64,000 nt of DNA. Origin: Cryptomeria japonica. Lineage: Eukaryota; Streptophyta; Pinopsida; Cupressales; Cupressaceae. Below the pieces are notes generated by a model that ran no database searches, was not told the DNA's origin, and saw only the letters and a program-made list of their open reading frames with translations. The position numbers were made by a program, and so were the translations under genes. This document shows positions 10,388-22,217 of the stretch, in pieces. Each line of letters opens with the position of its first letter. Position 1 is the first letter of the stretch. The stretch covers positions 551,240,136-551,304,135 of the forward strand of contig NC_081413.1 in the NCBI RefSeq assembly GCF_030272615.1, read 5' to 3'.

Positions 10388-12000
10388 TTGGATATGGGGA
10401 TTTATCCATTGCTTCTTTATCCTTGTTTGTGTTTGGTTCTTCTTCCCTTACTTCTTATTCATCTCCTTTCTCCTTAATGTTATCTTTAAAAGGAGCATTG
10501 CGATTTTTTAGTTGGATATCATTCACTTAAATAACATTTAACCCATAAGGATTAACATCAGCGATGTATGTTTGTTGAGGACGATTATTTTTGGGATTGA
10601 GAACTGGTTGAGTAGTAATCTGAGGTTGGTTAACCTGTTCATTTGTAGCATTTGGACTAGTGATAAGAGGTGGAGGTTGTACCCAAGGACATCTCGACCC
10701 TTGATTTTTCCATGGTTGAAATTGTGGTTGATTTTGTTGCCATGGATGTTGATTTTGTTGCCACTATGGTTTCCACTGAGGTTGATTCCACTGTGGACTA
10801 ACCCATTCTGGAGGTCCCGAAGATGTAGGAGGTGGTTTCATAGGAGGAGGAGTCTATTGATTATAGTTCTAGTTATTCCTAGTACCATATTGGCCCATGT
10901 AAGAATTAAAACCAGTATTTTGTGATCTTTGACCAATATAATTGAGTTCCTCTTCAATTATAGGTGGCTTCTTCAAATGATTCTTAATTTCAGGTAAGAA
11001 ATTGCAAGAACTCGTAGCATGAATTTTCTCACAAATCTCACAGACCTCAATTTGGTTCATTGGAAACTTTCTTAAAAGATGTTTTCTTCTACATTTTGAG
11101 CAATAGATGGCTAAAGGTTTAGTGTTTTTCTTTTCTCCCTAAGTATTAAGATGGAGGAGTAAATCAGTTTTCAAATTCACCAGTTCTTCCATAACTTGAG
11201 ATACATCAGGTCCCAAAGCTTTGTTTCTTTTTGATCCTCTAGTCCCAACTCTTGTCCTAGAGTACTTTTTGCAAATATCAACAATTTAATTCAAAGGAAT
11301 CTTGTTAATATCTCATTTCCCCATTAAGTTCAAAGCTACTTTTGATTCATCATCAACTCCTCGTAAGAAAATTGTTTGATTGGTGTCATCATTAAGTCCT
11401 TCAACACACGTTTTATACACAAACATGAATCTATCTGCATAATACTCTAAGCTCTCATCTTCTAATTGTTTCATCTGAAATAGTTCCTCTTTCCTATCTC
11501 TAACTTGACAATAATCTTGGTATTTATCCAAGAAAATTGTTTCCATTTCAGGCCAAGTAGAGATTGAACCAACTCGTAATCCCATAAACCATCTTAATGT
11601 AGATTATTTCAAAGTGGAGGGGAATAACTTCAACCTCTGATTATCAGATGTGTAATCATAAGTCTGGCATAAGACTTTGAATTTAAAGAGAAATTGATTA
11701 GGATCTTCAAATGTTTTTCCTCTAAAAGTTGGTACTACAGAGGGTGAAATATTTTTCATAGGAGGTTCATTTTCTCCAAGATTCAAATTAATAAGATATG
11801 AGAATGTCCTATTTGGTGAAGGATCTCCAGCTTCTACTCTTTCACCCATCTCGTTGTTTTGCGGTTGTTCAAAATGTTCAACTTGTTCCTCAAATTCATT
11901 TTGTCATTCTTTGTGCAATTGATCCAGGTTATAATGTCTTGGAAGAAATCTTCCAAATTGGTCTCTAGATCTTCTCATCAACTGCTCAAATTTTTCTTAT
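10388..12000 (-). pseudogene. Ty3 gag with CCHC knuckles
   Basis: Gag forms the particle that packages the RNA. The translated pieces, broken by stops near 11604, 11313, 11130 and 10869, read PPMKNISPSVVPTFRGKTFE, FKVLCQTYDYTSDNQRLKLF, WPEMETIFLDKYQDYCQ and YYADRFMFVYKTC, the retrotrans_gag signature. Two knuckle-like motifs follow (CSKCRRKHLLRKF, CEICEKIHATSSC), then a long Q/P/W-rich tail (WQQNQHPWQQNQ). Start codon uncertain; the frame probably begins close to the PBS. Confidence 0.75.
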
Positions 12001-12045
12001 CAACACTAAGATTCCAACTTTACTAGCCAGATCTTTTTTAATGTT

Positions 12046-12071
12046 CCCTGGAAACGACGCCAAAAATAATA
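12046..12071 (-). other. PBS region of nested gypsy
   Basis: On the minus strand the LTR ends ...CCTTGCCTA and is followed by TTTTTGGCGTCGTTTCCAGG, the usual plant gypsy leader 'TTTGGCGCCGTTGCCGGGGA' in mutated form. Confidence 0.55.
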
Positions 12072-13409
12072 GGCAAGGCCATTGATGTCACAAATTGCAT
12101 CATTTCAATTCTTATGTCATCGACTTAGAGAGTGTCTAACGCTGTCTATGATACAGATAGTACCACTTATGGGGGGTTGTGCATTATTGAACAATGACTG
12201 AGGTCGGATCATGCTCTGTCAGAAGCTAGTCAAGAGCTATCAGAAGCTCTCAATTCTGACTGTCAATCAATCTAAAATCTAAATCTCTAAACAATTATCC
12301 TCTAAAAAGAATTTGAGTTTGACAAAAAAATTGTAACAAAATTGAATTAAGTTGGAACCATGGAATTTCCTAAAAAGATTGAAATTGCTTCTAAGTCTAA
12401 GAATTTGAATCTAAGTTAAGTGCTGAAAGTAAATCTAATTACACTTGCAGATTTTGAAATCTAATTACGTTTGCAGAAATCAAACATAACACCTAAATCC
12501 ATGATCTAACTTAACATCAATTTTGCTTCCATTTTTAACCATCAAACTAACCATCTTATTAACCATGCTATTACCAATCTCGTCTACAATAATTGTACTA
12601 TTCAAACAACAATGTAAAACTAAGTATTACTTCTCCTAACAGTAACATTCAACTTCAAAACTAATGTTGATTACTAGAAAGAAATTACCAACAATTGAAA
12701 TTTAACATCTCAGTGAAAAAGAACTAAGGTGCAATAATCTAAATTGCAAAACTATAAAAGAATTTAAATCACGACAAATATCACCTCCCTTCAATCGAGC
12801 GGGCCCTGCTCTTCCTCTGGTGGGATCTTAAAACACAAGTGATGAGATCAACTTTCTACTTTTATTGATATGTACTTCCAAAAGGAAGTAAAATAGGTTC
12901 TGAGTATTACAAAAGATTCGACTCAACTGAAACTAAGTACCCAATAAGAGAAAAAGAAACTGAAAGAAATAAATCAACTCCGAGAGGAAGTTGAGTTCTC
13001 AAAGACGCTGATGAAACACACCGATGAGGAAGGAACAAAAAGAGAGATCAAGAAAGATCTTTCATTTTGAAATGACTGGAGGTTATCATCTTCTATGTGA
13101 TAGTTGTCATGAACCTTGTCGAATCTTGCTTGTTTACTAAAAAATGTACTTAAAAACACATAAATGAAGATAAAACAAAACTGGAAGATATAATTCTGAT
13201 TACCACCATATTCTCATCATTTAAAAAAGCAAAAACATAAACATTGCATCATAACCATTACTTCTAGTACTTATAATTACTAGAGCATCATAGTAAAAAG
13301 TAATTAAAGATGTGTGCAATAAGGTATGCCGCCAAGCATATTAGTCTGAAGATTAATAAAAGAATAAAATATAACTATAATAAAAGTGTAATGTTTCCTC
13401 CTCATCACA
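12072..13409 (-). repeat. 5' LTR of nested gypsy
   Basis: About 1.34 kb between the PBS region and the resumption of the outer LTR. The first 480 bp match 6286-6770. It ends CATCACA on the plus strand. It contains a GC-richer stretch with GAGCGGGCCC at about 12800 and no long ORF that belongs to a known protein. Confidence 0.7.
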
Positions 13410-13733
13410 GGTCAGCTTTTAATCATCTTAAACTTCTCAGATCCAGGTGCACGGCTGAATCCCGAATCTGTAGCTCACTGTTTTTGCATACTTTGTCTTT
13501 ATTTTCAGCACTTATTCTTAATTCAACTTGTCAACTTACAAAAGAGGGTCAATTTAATTCCAATCACACCCAATTCACTTAATATTCAATCCTTGCATCA
13601 TTTAGGATTGGATCTAGTGAATTCAACCCCTCTTTTGAATGTAAAGTCCTCCCCAAGTGAAAATTGAACCTTAGTCATTCCCTCTTCTCCCAAGTGGCGA
13701 ATTGGCTAAGGTTCTCCAATTTTCTACTTTACA
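13410..13733 (+). repeat. Left LTR of outer element, second part
   Basis: Matches 36510-36825 of the right LTR closely ('CTTCTCAGATCCAGGTGCA', 'CAACCCCTCTTTTGAATGTA', ending CTTTACA). The join to 6285 is the site of the nested gypsy. Confidence 0.85.
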
Positions 13734-13955
13734 TTTTGGTGAACCCGAGGTGTCTTATCCTCACTTCTGATTTTCATTTTCAGATTTGATTCATATGCAA
13801 TTAATTAATATTTACAATCATTTTAAAAAAAATATAGCTTATGCACTTAATTGTTACATTATTTTCATAGCTAGTGTTCACCTTTACATTTTGGTGAACC
13901 CGACATGTCCTATGCTTACTTCTGATGTTTATTTTCAGAGCTGAGTTTATGCAAT
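13727..13955 (+). repeat. Duplicated PBS segment
   Basis: 'TTTACATTTTGGTGAACCCG' at about 13729 recurs at 13883, 155 bp later, with the following 'ACTTCTGAT..ATTTTCAGA' also repeated. The element therefore has two candidate primer-binding sites (TGGTGAACCCGA at 13737 and 13892); only the first abuts the LTR. Confidence 0.75.
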
Positions 13956-14482
13956 TTAAATTTCAAATTTTCATTTACACGTTTAACTTTCTTAAAACAA
14001 ATTAAAATTTAGAGGTTGAATGCATAAAAACCATAATTTTTAGATTCAAAATTGAGCTTGCCATTTGTTTAAATTGGATTGATTGCTTTAGATTTGAGAA
14101 TTATTCAATTTTACAATTCAAGTTTTTATTTACAATTTCAATTTTCAAAAAATTTAAAATTAAGCGATTAAATAACAAAACCCTAATTTTTATTTTTAAA
14201 ATTGACATTATGGAGTGTGTAGGTCTTGAGTTAATTTTCAAATTTGAGTCTTGGCTTCACTTTCAAAATTTATTTTGCCTCCTTTTGACATTCAAATTTT
14301 TAAATTCATTTTTTTTAAAAAATTAAGTGGTTTATGCAACAAACCCTGATTTTAAAATTAAATTAATCTTATGCAATTCCAAATTTTCTCTTGTCTCAAT
14401 CCCAAACAACATAAAAATTGGCCCTTAGGTGTGCCCTTTTTAGTGTTTCTTTCAATCAAACATCCTAAGTGTGTCCTAGTGC
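13956..14482 (+). other. 5' leader of outer element
   Basis: AT-rich untranslated leader between the PBS and gag. Contains repeated 'ACCCTAATTTTTA'-like stretches. No coding signal. Confidence 0.45.
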
Positions 14483-15143
14483 ATGAGTTTTACTACTAGT
14501 AGCCCTACCTATAGTATCCCTGTTAGAAGAAGTTGTAGAATTAAGGCTACCCAAGGTTTAATTGCCGAGAAAATGGAGCCTAATTTGGCTAGCTTTTTCA
14601 ATGAGGATATTGGTGCTTCTTCCCATCCTTCATATATTCTTGTTTGTCCTCTTGATAATTCTCACAATGAGGAGGAATCTCTAACTAGGGTATCCGATGA
14701 TCAATTAGCTAAAATGGACAATCAATTTGGTAATCTTCAACAATGGATGAGCCAAGAATACCCGAATAGTGAAGCCCTCCCATTGATTGAAGGATTAAAA
14801 ATAATGATTCAAAGTGATAAACATGGTGTTGATATTTTGCATGGTATTGCTCATATTGTTAATTCTAATATCATACCTATGAAGAGTTGTGCTGAAAACA
14901 GGTTATAAATAACCTCCTAGTCAAGTTAATCATTCTATTCTTTTGACAACTTCCATGACTAGTGTTCCTACCTTCACATCAAACATCATGGCTACTTCTA
15001 CACAAAATGTCATACCTAAAAATGTTAGTCATGGAGGCAATACCTCTTCCTGCATTCCTCCTACCATGAGTGTTCCCCTTGTTACCCAATCACATTCACC
15101 ACCTATAAATGTTAGTCACGGGAGAAACTCCTTCAATCACAAT
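14483..15143 (+). pseudogene. Outer element gag, N-terminal part
   Basis: The frame from ATG 14483 reads IPVRRSCRIKATQGLIAEKM, a common start of Tat-like gags, then a region with KMDNQFGNLQQWM. It stops at 14908 and resumes at 14943 with a Ser/Thr/Pro-rich stretch holding two NVSHG repeats. At 15143 it is cut by hAT-1. The sequence continues at 27516 after one copy of the 8-bp duplication. Confidence 0.65.
15136..15143. repeat. 8-bp TSD ATCACAAT of hAT-1, left
   Basis: ATCACAAT precedes the CAGAGAG terminus and recurs exactly at 27508-27515 after the TTCCCTG terminus. Eight bases is the hAT-superfamily duplication length. Confidence 0.92.
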
Positions 15144-15560
15144 CAGAGAGTTTTTTAGTGGTGAATCTTTGCCAATTGGCGAGTTCCGCATTTTTTTTTA
15201 GGAAATGGCAAATAGTTTAAGGCAACATAGTGGTCAAATCGCCCAGAATTTTGGGGTTAACGGTCTACTATATTCTGGATTCGCCATTGACCACACACCG
15301 TTCAATGTGCATGCCCATAATATTCGCCTGGAATTACTTGGATGTGGGTATTAGATCACCTCTGTTATTCGCCAGAAATAGTAAAACGACCATGTACCCA
15401 GGATCTAATTCGCCAACGGTAAATTAAATGTTCATTGCACGCGTCGGCCAAATTCGCCAATATCAATTAAAATATTATAAGCATTCGAGAACCCATTTCA
15501 CCCCGCTTAAATCAAGATGAATTTTGAAACGCCCGCACAATTCGCCAAAAATGCAATCAT
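15144..15560. repeat. Left subterminal motif array of hAT-1
   Basis: ATTCGCC or its complement occurs about eight times in 420 bp (examples near 15272, 15331, 15370, 15409, 15453 and 15540), mostly as ATTCGCCA or ATTCGCCT. Subterminal repeats are the known transposase-binding sites of other hAT elements such as Ac; binding here is inferred. Confidence 0.55.
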
Positions 15561-15567
15561 GGATTGA

Positions 15568-15575
15568 TATAAATA
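15568..15575 (+). promoter_or_regulatory. TATA box of hAT-1 transposase
   Basis: TATAAATA, about 200 bp before a consensus donor (AAAG/GTGAGTAA at 15773) that would end a non-coding first exon. hAT-2 has the same box at 40966 and a matching donor near 41103. Confidence 0.55.
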
Positions 15576-15846
15576 CAACTGAAAGTTTGAAACACTCTTT
15601 CTTACAATTTGTTCGTGTCTGATTAGTAAATTTGGGAGCTCTCGATTCACATTCCGCAATTTGATTTGGAACGTCGAAGTTAATTGTAAGGCAGAGGGAA
15701 AGAGTTACAATCCTACAACACAGGCCCAAACAATCCTTGATTCCTGATTCAGAGAATTGAGAAGGCATAAAGGTGAGTAATCATTTCTTCATACTTGATA
15801 GTATTAGTTTTAACTTTTAATTCGTAGTGAGAGGTCAAGACTCAAG

Positions 15847-18648
15847 ATGTCACAGTCAGACATGGGTGAGACTCCTCAGGGTGGTGAAGGGATTGAGATG
15901 TCAGACAAGGGTGAGACTGAGACTCCTCAAGGTGGTGAAGGGATTGGGATACCAGACAAGGGTAAGACTCCTTAGGGCGGTGAAAATGAAGGGATTGGGA
16001 GGCCATCAAAATGCCCAAAACTTAAAGATACTACCATAAAGTCTTACTTTGGAATTGGCAAAGTTTCTGGTTCATCAACTTCTGTAGTTGCAGAAGCCAT
16101 TCACAGTAGGTCACCACCACCACAAGGTGGGATTGTCATTGAGTTAAATGTATCAAATAAGGATGAAAATACCAACATGGCAGAAGATGATCTAAGGGAT
16201 GCACACAATGAGATAATTCACTCGGATGCAAATGCTAGTACTGAAGATGATGTTGGTAGGAAGAAAAGAAAAAGAAAAGTAAAACTGGGGCGGGAGTGGG
16301 AGATGACAAGGAGTTTTAAGATTGATTGGCTAGCAAAGTACCCATTCATTGAACCGGTCCCAAACAATGATGAACAAACAACAAAATGCATGTGTAATAT
16401 TTGTAGTTGGAAAAATAAAAGAGAGAAGAAGATGTAGCTAAAGCTTGACACCATACAAAAACATATTGGTAAGGTTTATGAAAAACAAATCATAGACAGA
16501 AAGGAAACACCAGTAGTAAGATGGAAATCAAAGGAAGAATGTCTTCATGTTAAGTATGTCGCGGAATATGAAGAGCATAACCACAAAATGACACTGATTG
16601 GTAATGGTGGATTTGGAAATATAATCAAGGCTGGGCTTGAACATGCAGCGAAAGATGCAAACCTGGCAAAGACTGTTCAGCTAAGTTATTTTTCATATTC
16701 TGTCGAGAGGGCGTCCTATGAAAGATTTCCCAGCATATAATAATTTATTATCTTATTTGAATGTTGCTCACTATCCTATGCCACATTGGTCAATAAACGC
16801 TAGATGGGAAATGACAAACTGTCTCGTTGAAGTGGAAAAGTAAAATTTACAGGAGAGTGTAAAAGAGTCAAAATTCATTTCATTATCCATAGATAAAGTT
16901 ACTGCAGTAGATGACACTGTTTGGGTCTGTATGCATGTGTATACCGTAAAAGAACACATCCACCGAGCTCATCTACTCCGTGTTCGTAAAATGAGGGGCA
17001 ATTCAACAACAAGAAATTTATATTTGGAAGTTAAGAAATCTTTGAATGAAATTGCTGGTATGGATGACTTGACAATTGCCAAGAAGTTGGTGTGTGTTGG
17101 AGTTGATGGAGCTGCAGTAATGCAAGGTCAAAGAACCGGTCTTTGCACAAGATTACAAACTAGTATTGCACCATACATGGTTGGCATTCAATGCATGGCT
17201 CATCGAATGAATTTAGCATTTAGAATTGTAAGCAATTTCCCTACAGTGTCAAAAGTTGAAGATCTGGTCCACGAGCTCCACTCATACTTCTGTCGAAGTC
17301 CTAAATGTTTTGTAGAATTTTAGATTTTTGCTGAGGGAGTAACATCAGGAAACAAGCTTCTCAGGGATGTTGAGACTAGATGGATCTCCTTGCATGGACC
17401 AACGGAACGAGTTCTAACAGAATATCAATCCTTGATCAGACTAATGTATGAGCAACACCTCACAGTAGACAAAGCTCCTGATCTCTTACATAAGTTAAGT
17501 GATATAGAGACTGTTAACTTTAGCTAGTCTTCTCCCCATGCTCAATTCAATGAACAAACTTGTTAAGAAAGACCAAGACAAAACTATGTATATCAATGAG
17601 TATAGTACTCTACGTAAAATGACATGCTTGAGCCTGGATGGTCTATATTCAGATCTAACAGGGCGAAGCCCAAATTTTTTTAGATGACAGATAATTACAG
17701 ATTTGAATCATGCTGAAATTTTTTTACATTTCAATACAAAAAAAGAGTTATGTGTCTTAGTAAAAGGATTTCAGATACCAATGCACCAATCTAAGATGAG
17801 CAAGCGAGGCAGAGCACTACCAATTAAAAAGGAAGATTTTGATAGGATTGTTAAATCTGTTAGTGAAAATTTGAAGTCTATTAAATATGAACTTTCAACT
17901 GAGATTCATGAAAGATTCCCTCGAGAAGAAATACTTGAAGCCATGGGTTGTGTGTATCCTCAATTTTGGCATTCAATTGGAGATAATTCAAATGACGCAA
18001 AGGTGTTTCATAAAAAACTAGAGGAATTGATATTGACATTTTCAAAAAATGCATATTGCAATTGACAACCAATAGAAGGAATTTTAAATTCAGATCATCT
18101 TAAAAAACAATGTAAACACTTTGCATTGTGTATGAAACAACAATTGGTTGACTTGGAGAATCCATTTGAACCTGGATCAATCACAAGGCTTTGGAAAAGG
18201 ATAGATCAAAGTGAAGTATTGTGTATTGCAATACCAGAATATTTCAAACTTGCTAATTTATGTCAAACAATGATATTGGGGTCGGTGGAAGATGAGAATT
18301 TTCAGTGCATTAAGGCTTTTGAAATCAAAGATCAGAAACAAATTAGACAAAAATTTGGAAACTTGCTTGAGGTTGTTTGTAGCTCAATATAATGTTAGAG
18401 ATTTTCCATATGATAGGGCACTGGCAATCTGGAATTCCATGCGTGAAAGATGAGGGTTGTGCAACATTTTAAAAGCTGGTGGTGCTACTGCTAGTGGTAG
18501 TGTTGAGACAAATGATGGATCACAGACTCAGAGTCAGCATGAAGACGAAGAAATTTTTGAATACCTGACTCAGAATGAAGATGAACCTGTTAGTACTAGT
18601 CAGTTTCCGGATCTTGAGTCCATTTGGGATATAGAAGCCTTGGACTAA
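15847..18648 (+). pseudogene. hAT-1 transposase (BED zinc finger, RNase H fold, hATC)
   Basis: Would cut and paste the element as a DDE-type enzyme. From ATG 15847 the N-terminus has three imperfect repeats of 'DKGETPQGGEGI'. A basic stretch follows (GRKKRKRKVK, a likely nuclear signal), then a BED-like finger with CMCNICSWKN and a downstream His. The catalytic region has the first Asp in ISLSIDKVTAVDDT, the second in CVGVDGAAVMQGQRTGL, and QCMAHRMNLAF after it. The hATC dimerisation end is EYFKLANLCQTMILGSVEDE at about 18240-18300. Stops at 15973, 16435, 17321 and others, plus frameshifts near 16740 and 17520, kill it. About 55-60 percent similar by eye to the hAT-2 copy. Confidence 0.82.
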
Positions 18649-18959
18649 GTCACTGAAGTGAATTAGCAGTCAGTTTATAGGTATTTATACTACAGTTCTT
18701 GAGTCATATTACAATTTGCAATACTATAGTTTTCATTGATGATTTTTGATATTGTATTCCTTGAATTTGTCAATCAGAACAGATACTTATTTCATATTTT
18801 TAATTGTGAATTCGAATTATTAGTAAACAATTAGAATTTAGTTTTTGAATTATTAGTAAATTGGTTCCACATTATGTTGAACATGAAATGCAACAATTTG
18901 TGTCACAAGATCCATAAAATTATTCATATTGCATAACTGTTAGAACCTTTCTACTATTC

Positions 18960-20110
18960 TACATTAAATGCTTAACATGATGTTCATGGCGATTAGGGTT
19001 TTGTGTTTGTTTTTTGTCTTAGTTGGCTAGTAAACCGAAGTTGTCGTGTGTTGAAAGTCGGAGTTGTCCTCTCTTTATTTCTCCATGTCAACGCCAAGTG
19101 TGGTCAAACGGTTGGTCAGACAATGAGACATGTTTAATGTTTCATCTCTAACTCGTAGACAAATTTTATGTTTAACAATTTAAGTGGCAAGTTAGCGAGT
19201 GTTGGTTTGGGTTTAAATCGCAAGGTCTCTAGTTTTTTGGGTGTTAGCATTTTATGTTAGCGAGCTGGAGATTGTTAATGAAATTGCTTTGGTCGCGAGG
19301 TCTCGAATTGGTTTGATGCCATGCATTATAGCCACAAGAGTTAGCGAGTAAGTCATCAATGGTCTGTGTGCCACTGCTCGCGCCTGTTTATGAAGGTAAT
19401 TAACATAAAACATCAATTTTTGTTGGTACTCGTTGGGTCGCTGTGGTCAAGAGATAAATAGTTTTGAGATTTTGTGGTTATCGCTAGCTCACAGGTCCTT
19501 TATCATCAAATCAGTTTAAGTCGTGAGCTTGTGAGTACTGAGAGATTTTAGTTGTCGCTACATCGCAATATGTTTTGCACTTGACCATTTTATGTTGCGA
19601 GGTTGCGGCTGGGTTTGATTTTATGTTATCGCAAGGTCACGAGGTGTTCACAGTTAAGTTGTTTAGCATTTTATGTTGCGATCTAGCGACATGTAAGTTT
19701 TGGTCTAATTTTGTGGTCTTCGCATGCTCGCGGGTCTGTAAGTCTTCAGTCAAAAAGTGTTGCGAGCATGTGATGGCGGTTAAGTGTCTTGTTGTCGCGG
19801 GCTCACAAGGGTTTAAGTCAAGTTAAGTTTTTAGTTGCAAGCTTGCAATGAAATAAGTTGTTTTGTTAGATTTGCAGTGGTCGCCATCTCGCAGGTAAAG
19901 AGAGAATATTACAAATACTGTCGCTCACCCACGAGATTCTTTGAGGATTCGTAAAAGGGGTTGTGAGCTTGCAATTAAGAGGATTTGGTAGCATTGTCAC
20001 TAACTCGTCAGTTACTTTCCAAATTATTATAACCGGTTGCGAGTGTGCGATTAAAGATGGGAATTGACACGTGGACTTGTTTGTCGGGTTATGTAAAAGT
20101 TTGAATGGCA
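18960..20110. repeat. GCGAG/CTCGC-rich block, left of cargo
   Basis: More than 15 occurrences of GCGAG, CTCGC or one-base variants, several as the palindrome TCGCGA. The segment 19201-19353 recurs at 26453-26606 on the far side of the cargo gene in the same orientation. No coding frame. Confidence 0.6.
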
Positions 20111-20393
20111 ATTGTCAATCAAATAGAAGGGCATGAATTCAAATTTCACTCCAGTACTTCAGCTTTGAATTAATACCATAGTATCTAGTTCATGCAAGTG
20201 TGCCAATTAATGAGAGAAGTGACGGTGCCCAAATACCATAAATTACATGATCGAGCTGAGATTTTGTATAATTGCATTAATGCATTCTATCTTTGAGGTA
20301 ATCCAGTGAATTGAGCTCAGTAGCAACATTGGAGAATTTAGAGGGTGTGGGAAAATTTCAGAAAATTGGTTAAGTTTTTCTCTTGCAGCTAAA
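20111..20393 (+). other. Probable 5' region and intron end of cargo gene
   Basis: Non-coding; ends with a pyrimidine-rich acceptor (TTTTTCTCTTGCAG at about 20388) four bases before the ATG at 20394, the placement seen when a 5'UTR intron precedes the start codon. Confidence 0.4.
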
Positions 20394-22217
20394 ATGAGCA
20401 AGGAGACGAGTGGAACTAGAGGTTCCAAGCCCAAGGCCACTGAGGAAAAGAAGGATAAGAAATACAAAGAAGAATTTGTAGATTTGTTGCTAGGGATTTC
20501 CGTTGCTTTGAATACAAATAATTTGGCATGGAAAAATTTATAGAGCCAATGCAAAAATCCGACCACGCTTCATATGATTGGGACTGCTCTGTTTCATTAT
20601 TTATGGAATAATAGGGTTAAGGGTGTCCTGATGTCAAACCCTTGGGATTTAAATATGGCAAAGTTAATTGTGCCAGATGTGTATGTTGATGCGGATTTGA
20701 TCAAAGAGTTGGCCAAATGCTATTGCCCAATATATAGGGTAATCAAAAGAAAGAACCAGTCCACCCTAGTTTCAATTAACAGAGCTAGCTTCGTTGAAGC
20801 TTTCCAGATTACTGGTTCTGCATGCACATATATAGATTTGGAGCGGATTGTAGAGGATTATGAAAAATACAAAGGTGTTATCAAGAAGCATGCAATGCCC
20901 AGATACATGCCTAGGGTGAATAGGAAACCGGTTATAATTCCAGATAGTATCGAACCACCATTTGACATCACACCTTTCCACCATTATATGCATTGTACAA
21001 TCTATGGATTATGCAAAGTGTTGGATTTTGATGGAGATTCAACAGTGTCAGTTGAATTACTGACGATGGCTATGGACATTCAACACCCAAATGTTAACAA
21101 AGATTACGATTATGTGGGCTATGTGGTTGAACACATTCATAATGCTCTAGTTGAAATTCAGAGTGGTGCACCCAGCCCTACATTCAAGCATTTTTCATTG
21201 CTAATGCATTTAATCTTGTTCTATAATGTTGAGTTCATGGATAAATAATTGGAGCTTTTCAAAGAATTGGGTGTCTTAATGCCAATACAAAGATGGACCC
21301 AGGTTTGGGACAGTAGTTCTCCCCATTCTTCTTTCCTTTTCTTTGAAAATTGGATTGTTTTGCCAATTATGGAAATGCTAGGAATAAATAGGGAAAGATT
21401 GTCAATTAATGTTAGGAGAGTTTTGAGACCTTACCAGTATGTTCCAAACTGGTCTATTTCACATAATTGGGGTGACTTTTTCTTTTTTGATATCTTTACT
21501 GTGATCAGAGTCTATGGGTGTCCTCAACCTCCTCGTATTTTGCCAAAATTTGTTCCAATTAGGATTTCTTTTATGGAGTTTATTTGACAATTGACCCTAG
21601 TTGAAAAAGAATACCTTGAGAAACACATGAAGGGTTTTCTTCTTCCTAGGCTTTGGGTTGTGTCTTATTTTACCATTGGTAGGAGTTCCTTTGATGAAGT
21701 AAACAATTTCCTTAAACAATATAGGTTGGTTAATGTTGTGTCTAGATTCTGTGATCCTGAACAATTTATTAAACATGCATTGCCAAAAATGACACCTTGG
21801 GCCACAATAAAGAACCATGAACCATTGGATGATGAAGATGTGGTTAGAAATTTGCTGAGAAAAGAGGAAGTACAAGAAAGGAGAAGAAAATGGAAAAATT
21901 TGATTAGATTTGAAGAAGAATTGAAGGTTGTTGACCCTAGTTTCTCAGGTTTTTGCCCTGATAACCCATACCTGGAGAGGATTAACTGAATGCTGAGTTT
22001 ATATGAAACTTTGATGGAACAAATGCCTCAAATTCTAGAAGTGGTTGCTCAACAACAAGACCCCCAAGATGGACAATCTGCACATGGCAAGAGGCCACTT
22101 AGTGTGTCTGTTGATGATGTAGAGAGTGGGGATGAAGCTCAATCTACTCGAGTGCCAACTGCAAAGAAACAAAAAAACCAAAGAGGTCGGTGCAATTGTG
22201 AGGAGAGACCCTACTAG
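20394..22217 (+). pseudogene. Family X gene carried by hAT-1, N-terminal and middle part
   Basis: A single reading frame of 608 codons with four stops (about 20541, 21246, 21588 and 21987) and no frameshift, so inactivated by point changes only. It starts MSKETSGTRGSKPKATEEKK, a basic Ser/Lys-rich head. A globular region follows with LVSINRASFVEAFQITGSA, comparable to the ISNGELLVGINRETVMAATG segment at 1-1261. An aromatic block, GDFFFFDIFTVIRVYG then PPRILPKF, matches the same block in the left-edge gene and the hAT-2 cargo. After 21990 the protein turns Gln/Asp-rich with a basic PTAKKQKNQRGR stretch. Function unknown; weak resemblance to plant mobile-domain proteins only. Probably captured cargo or a standard accessory gene of this hAT lineage. 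Confidence 0.6.

Larger units (their letters stand above)
6286..13409 (-). mobile_element. Ty3/gypsy retrotransposon with gag and full pol, decayed
   Basis: Minus-strand element nested in the left LTR of the outer retrotransposon. Order from right to left: LTR (12072-13409), PBS region, gag, CCHC, protease, RT, RNase H, integrase, then a truncated LTR copy. Integrase follows RNase H, the Ty3 order. No chromodomain is seen after the integrase. The YMDDF RT box and the 'LLLQEFDI' RNase H end suggest the Athila/Tat side of the tree (inference). Many in-frame stops and frameshifts make it inactive. Confidence 0.85.

Noticed and set aside
10572-10925. 117-codon Trp/Leu-rich plus-strand ORF
   Set aside because: Antisense of the Q/P/W-rich gag tail of the minus-strand gypsy element.
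18960-20110. CpG-island promoter of a host gene
   Set aside because: The GCGAG motifs are spaced in AT-rich DNA, overall GC is not raised, and the block is duplicated within the transposon.
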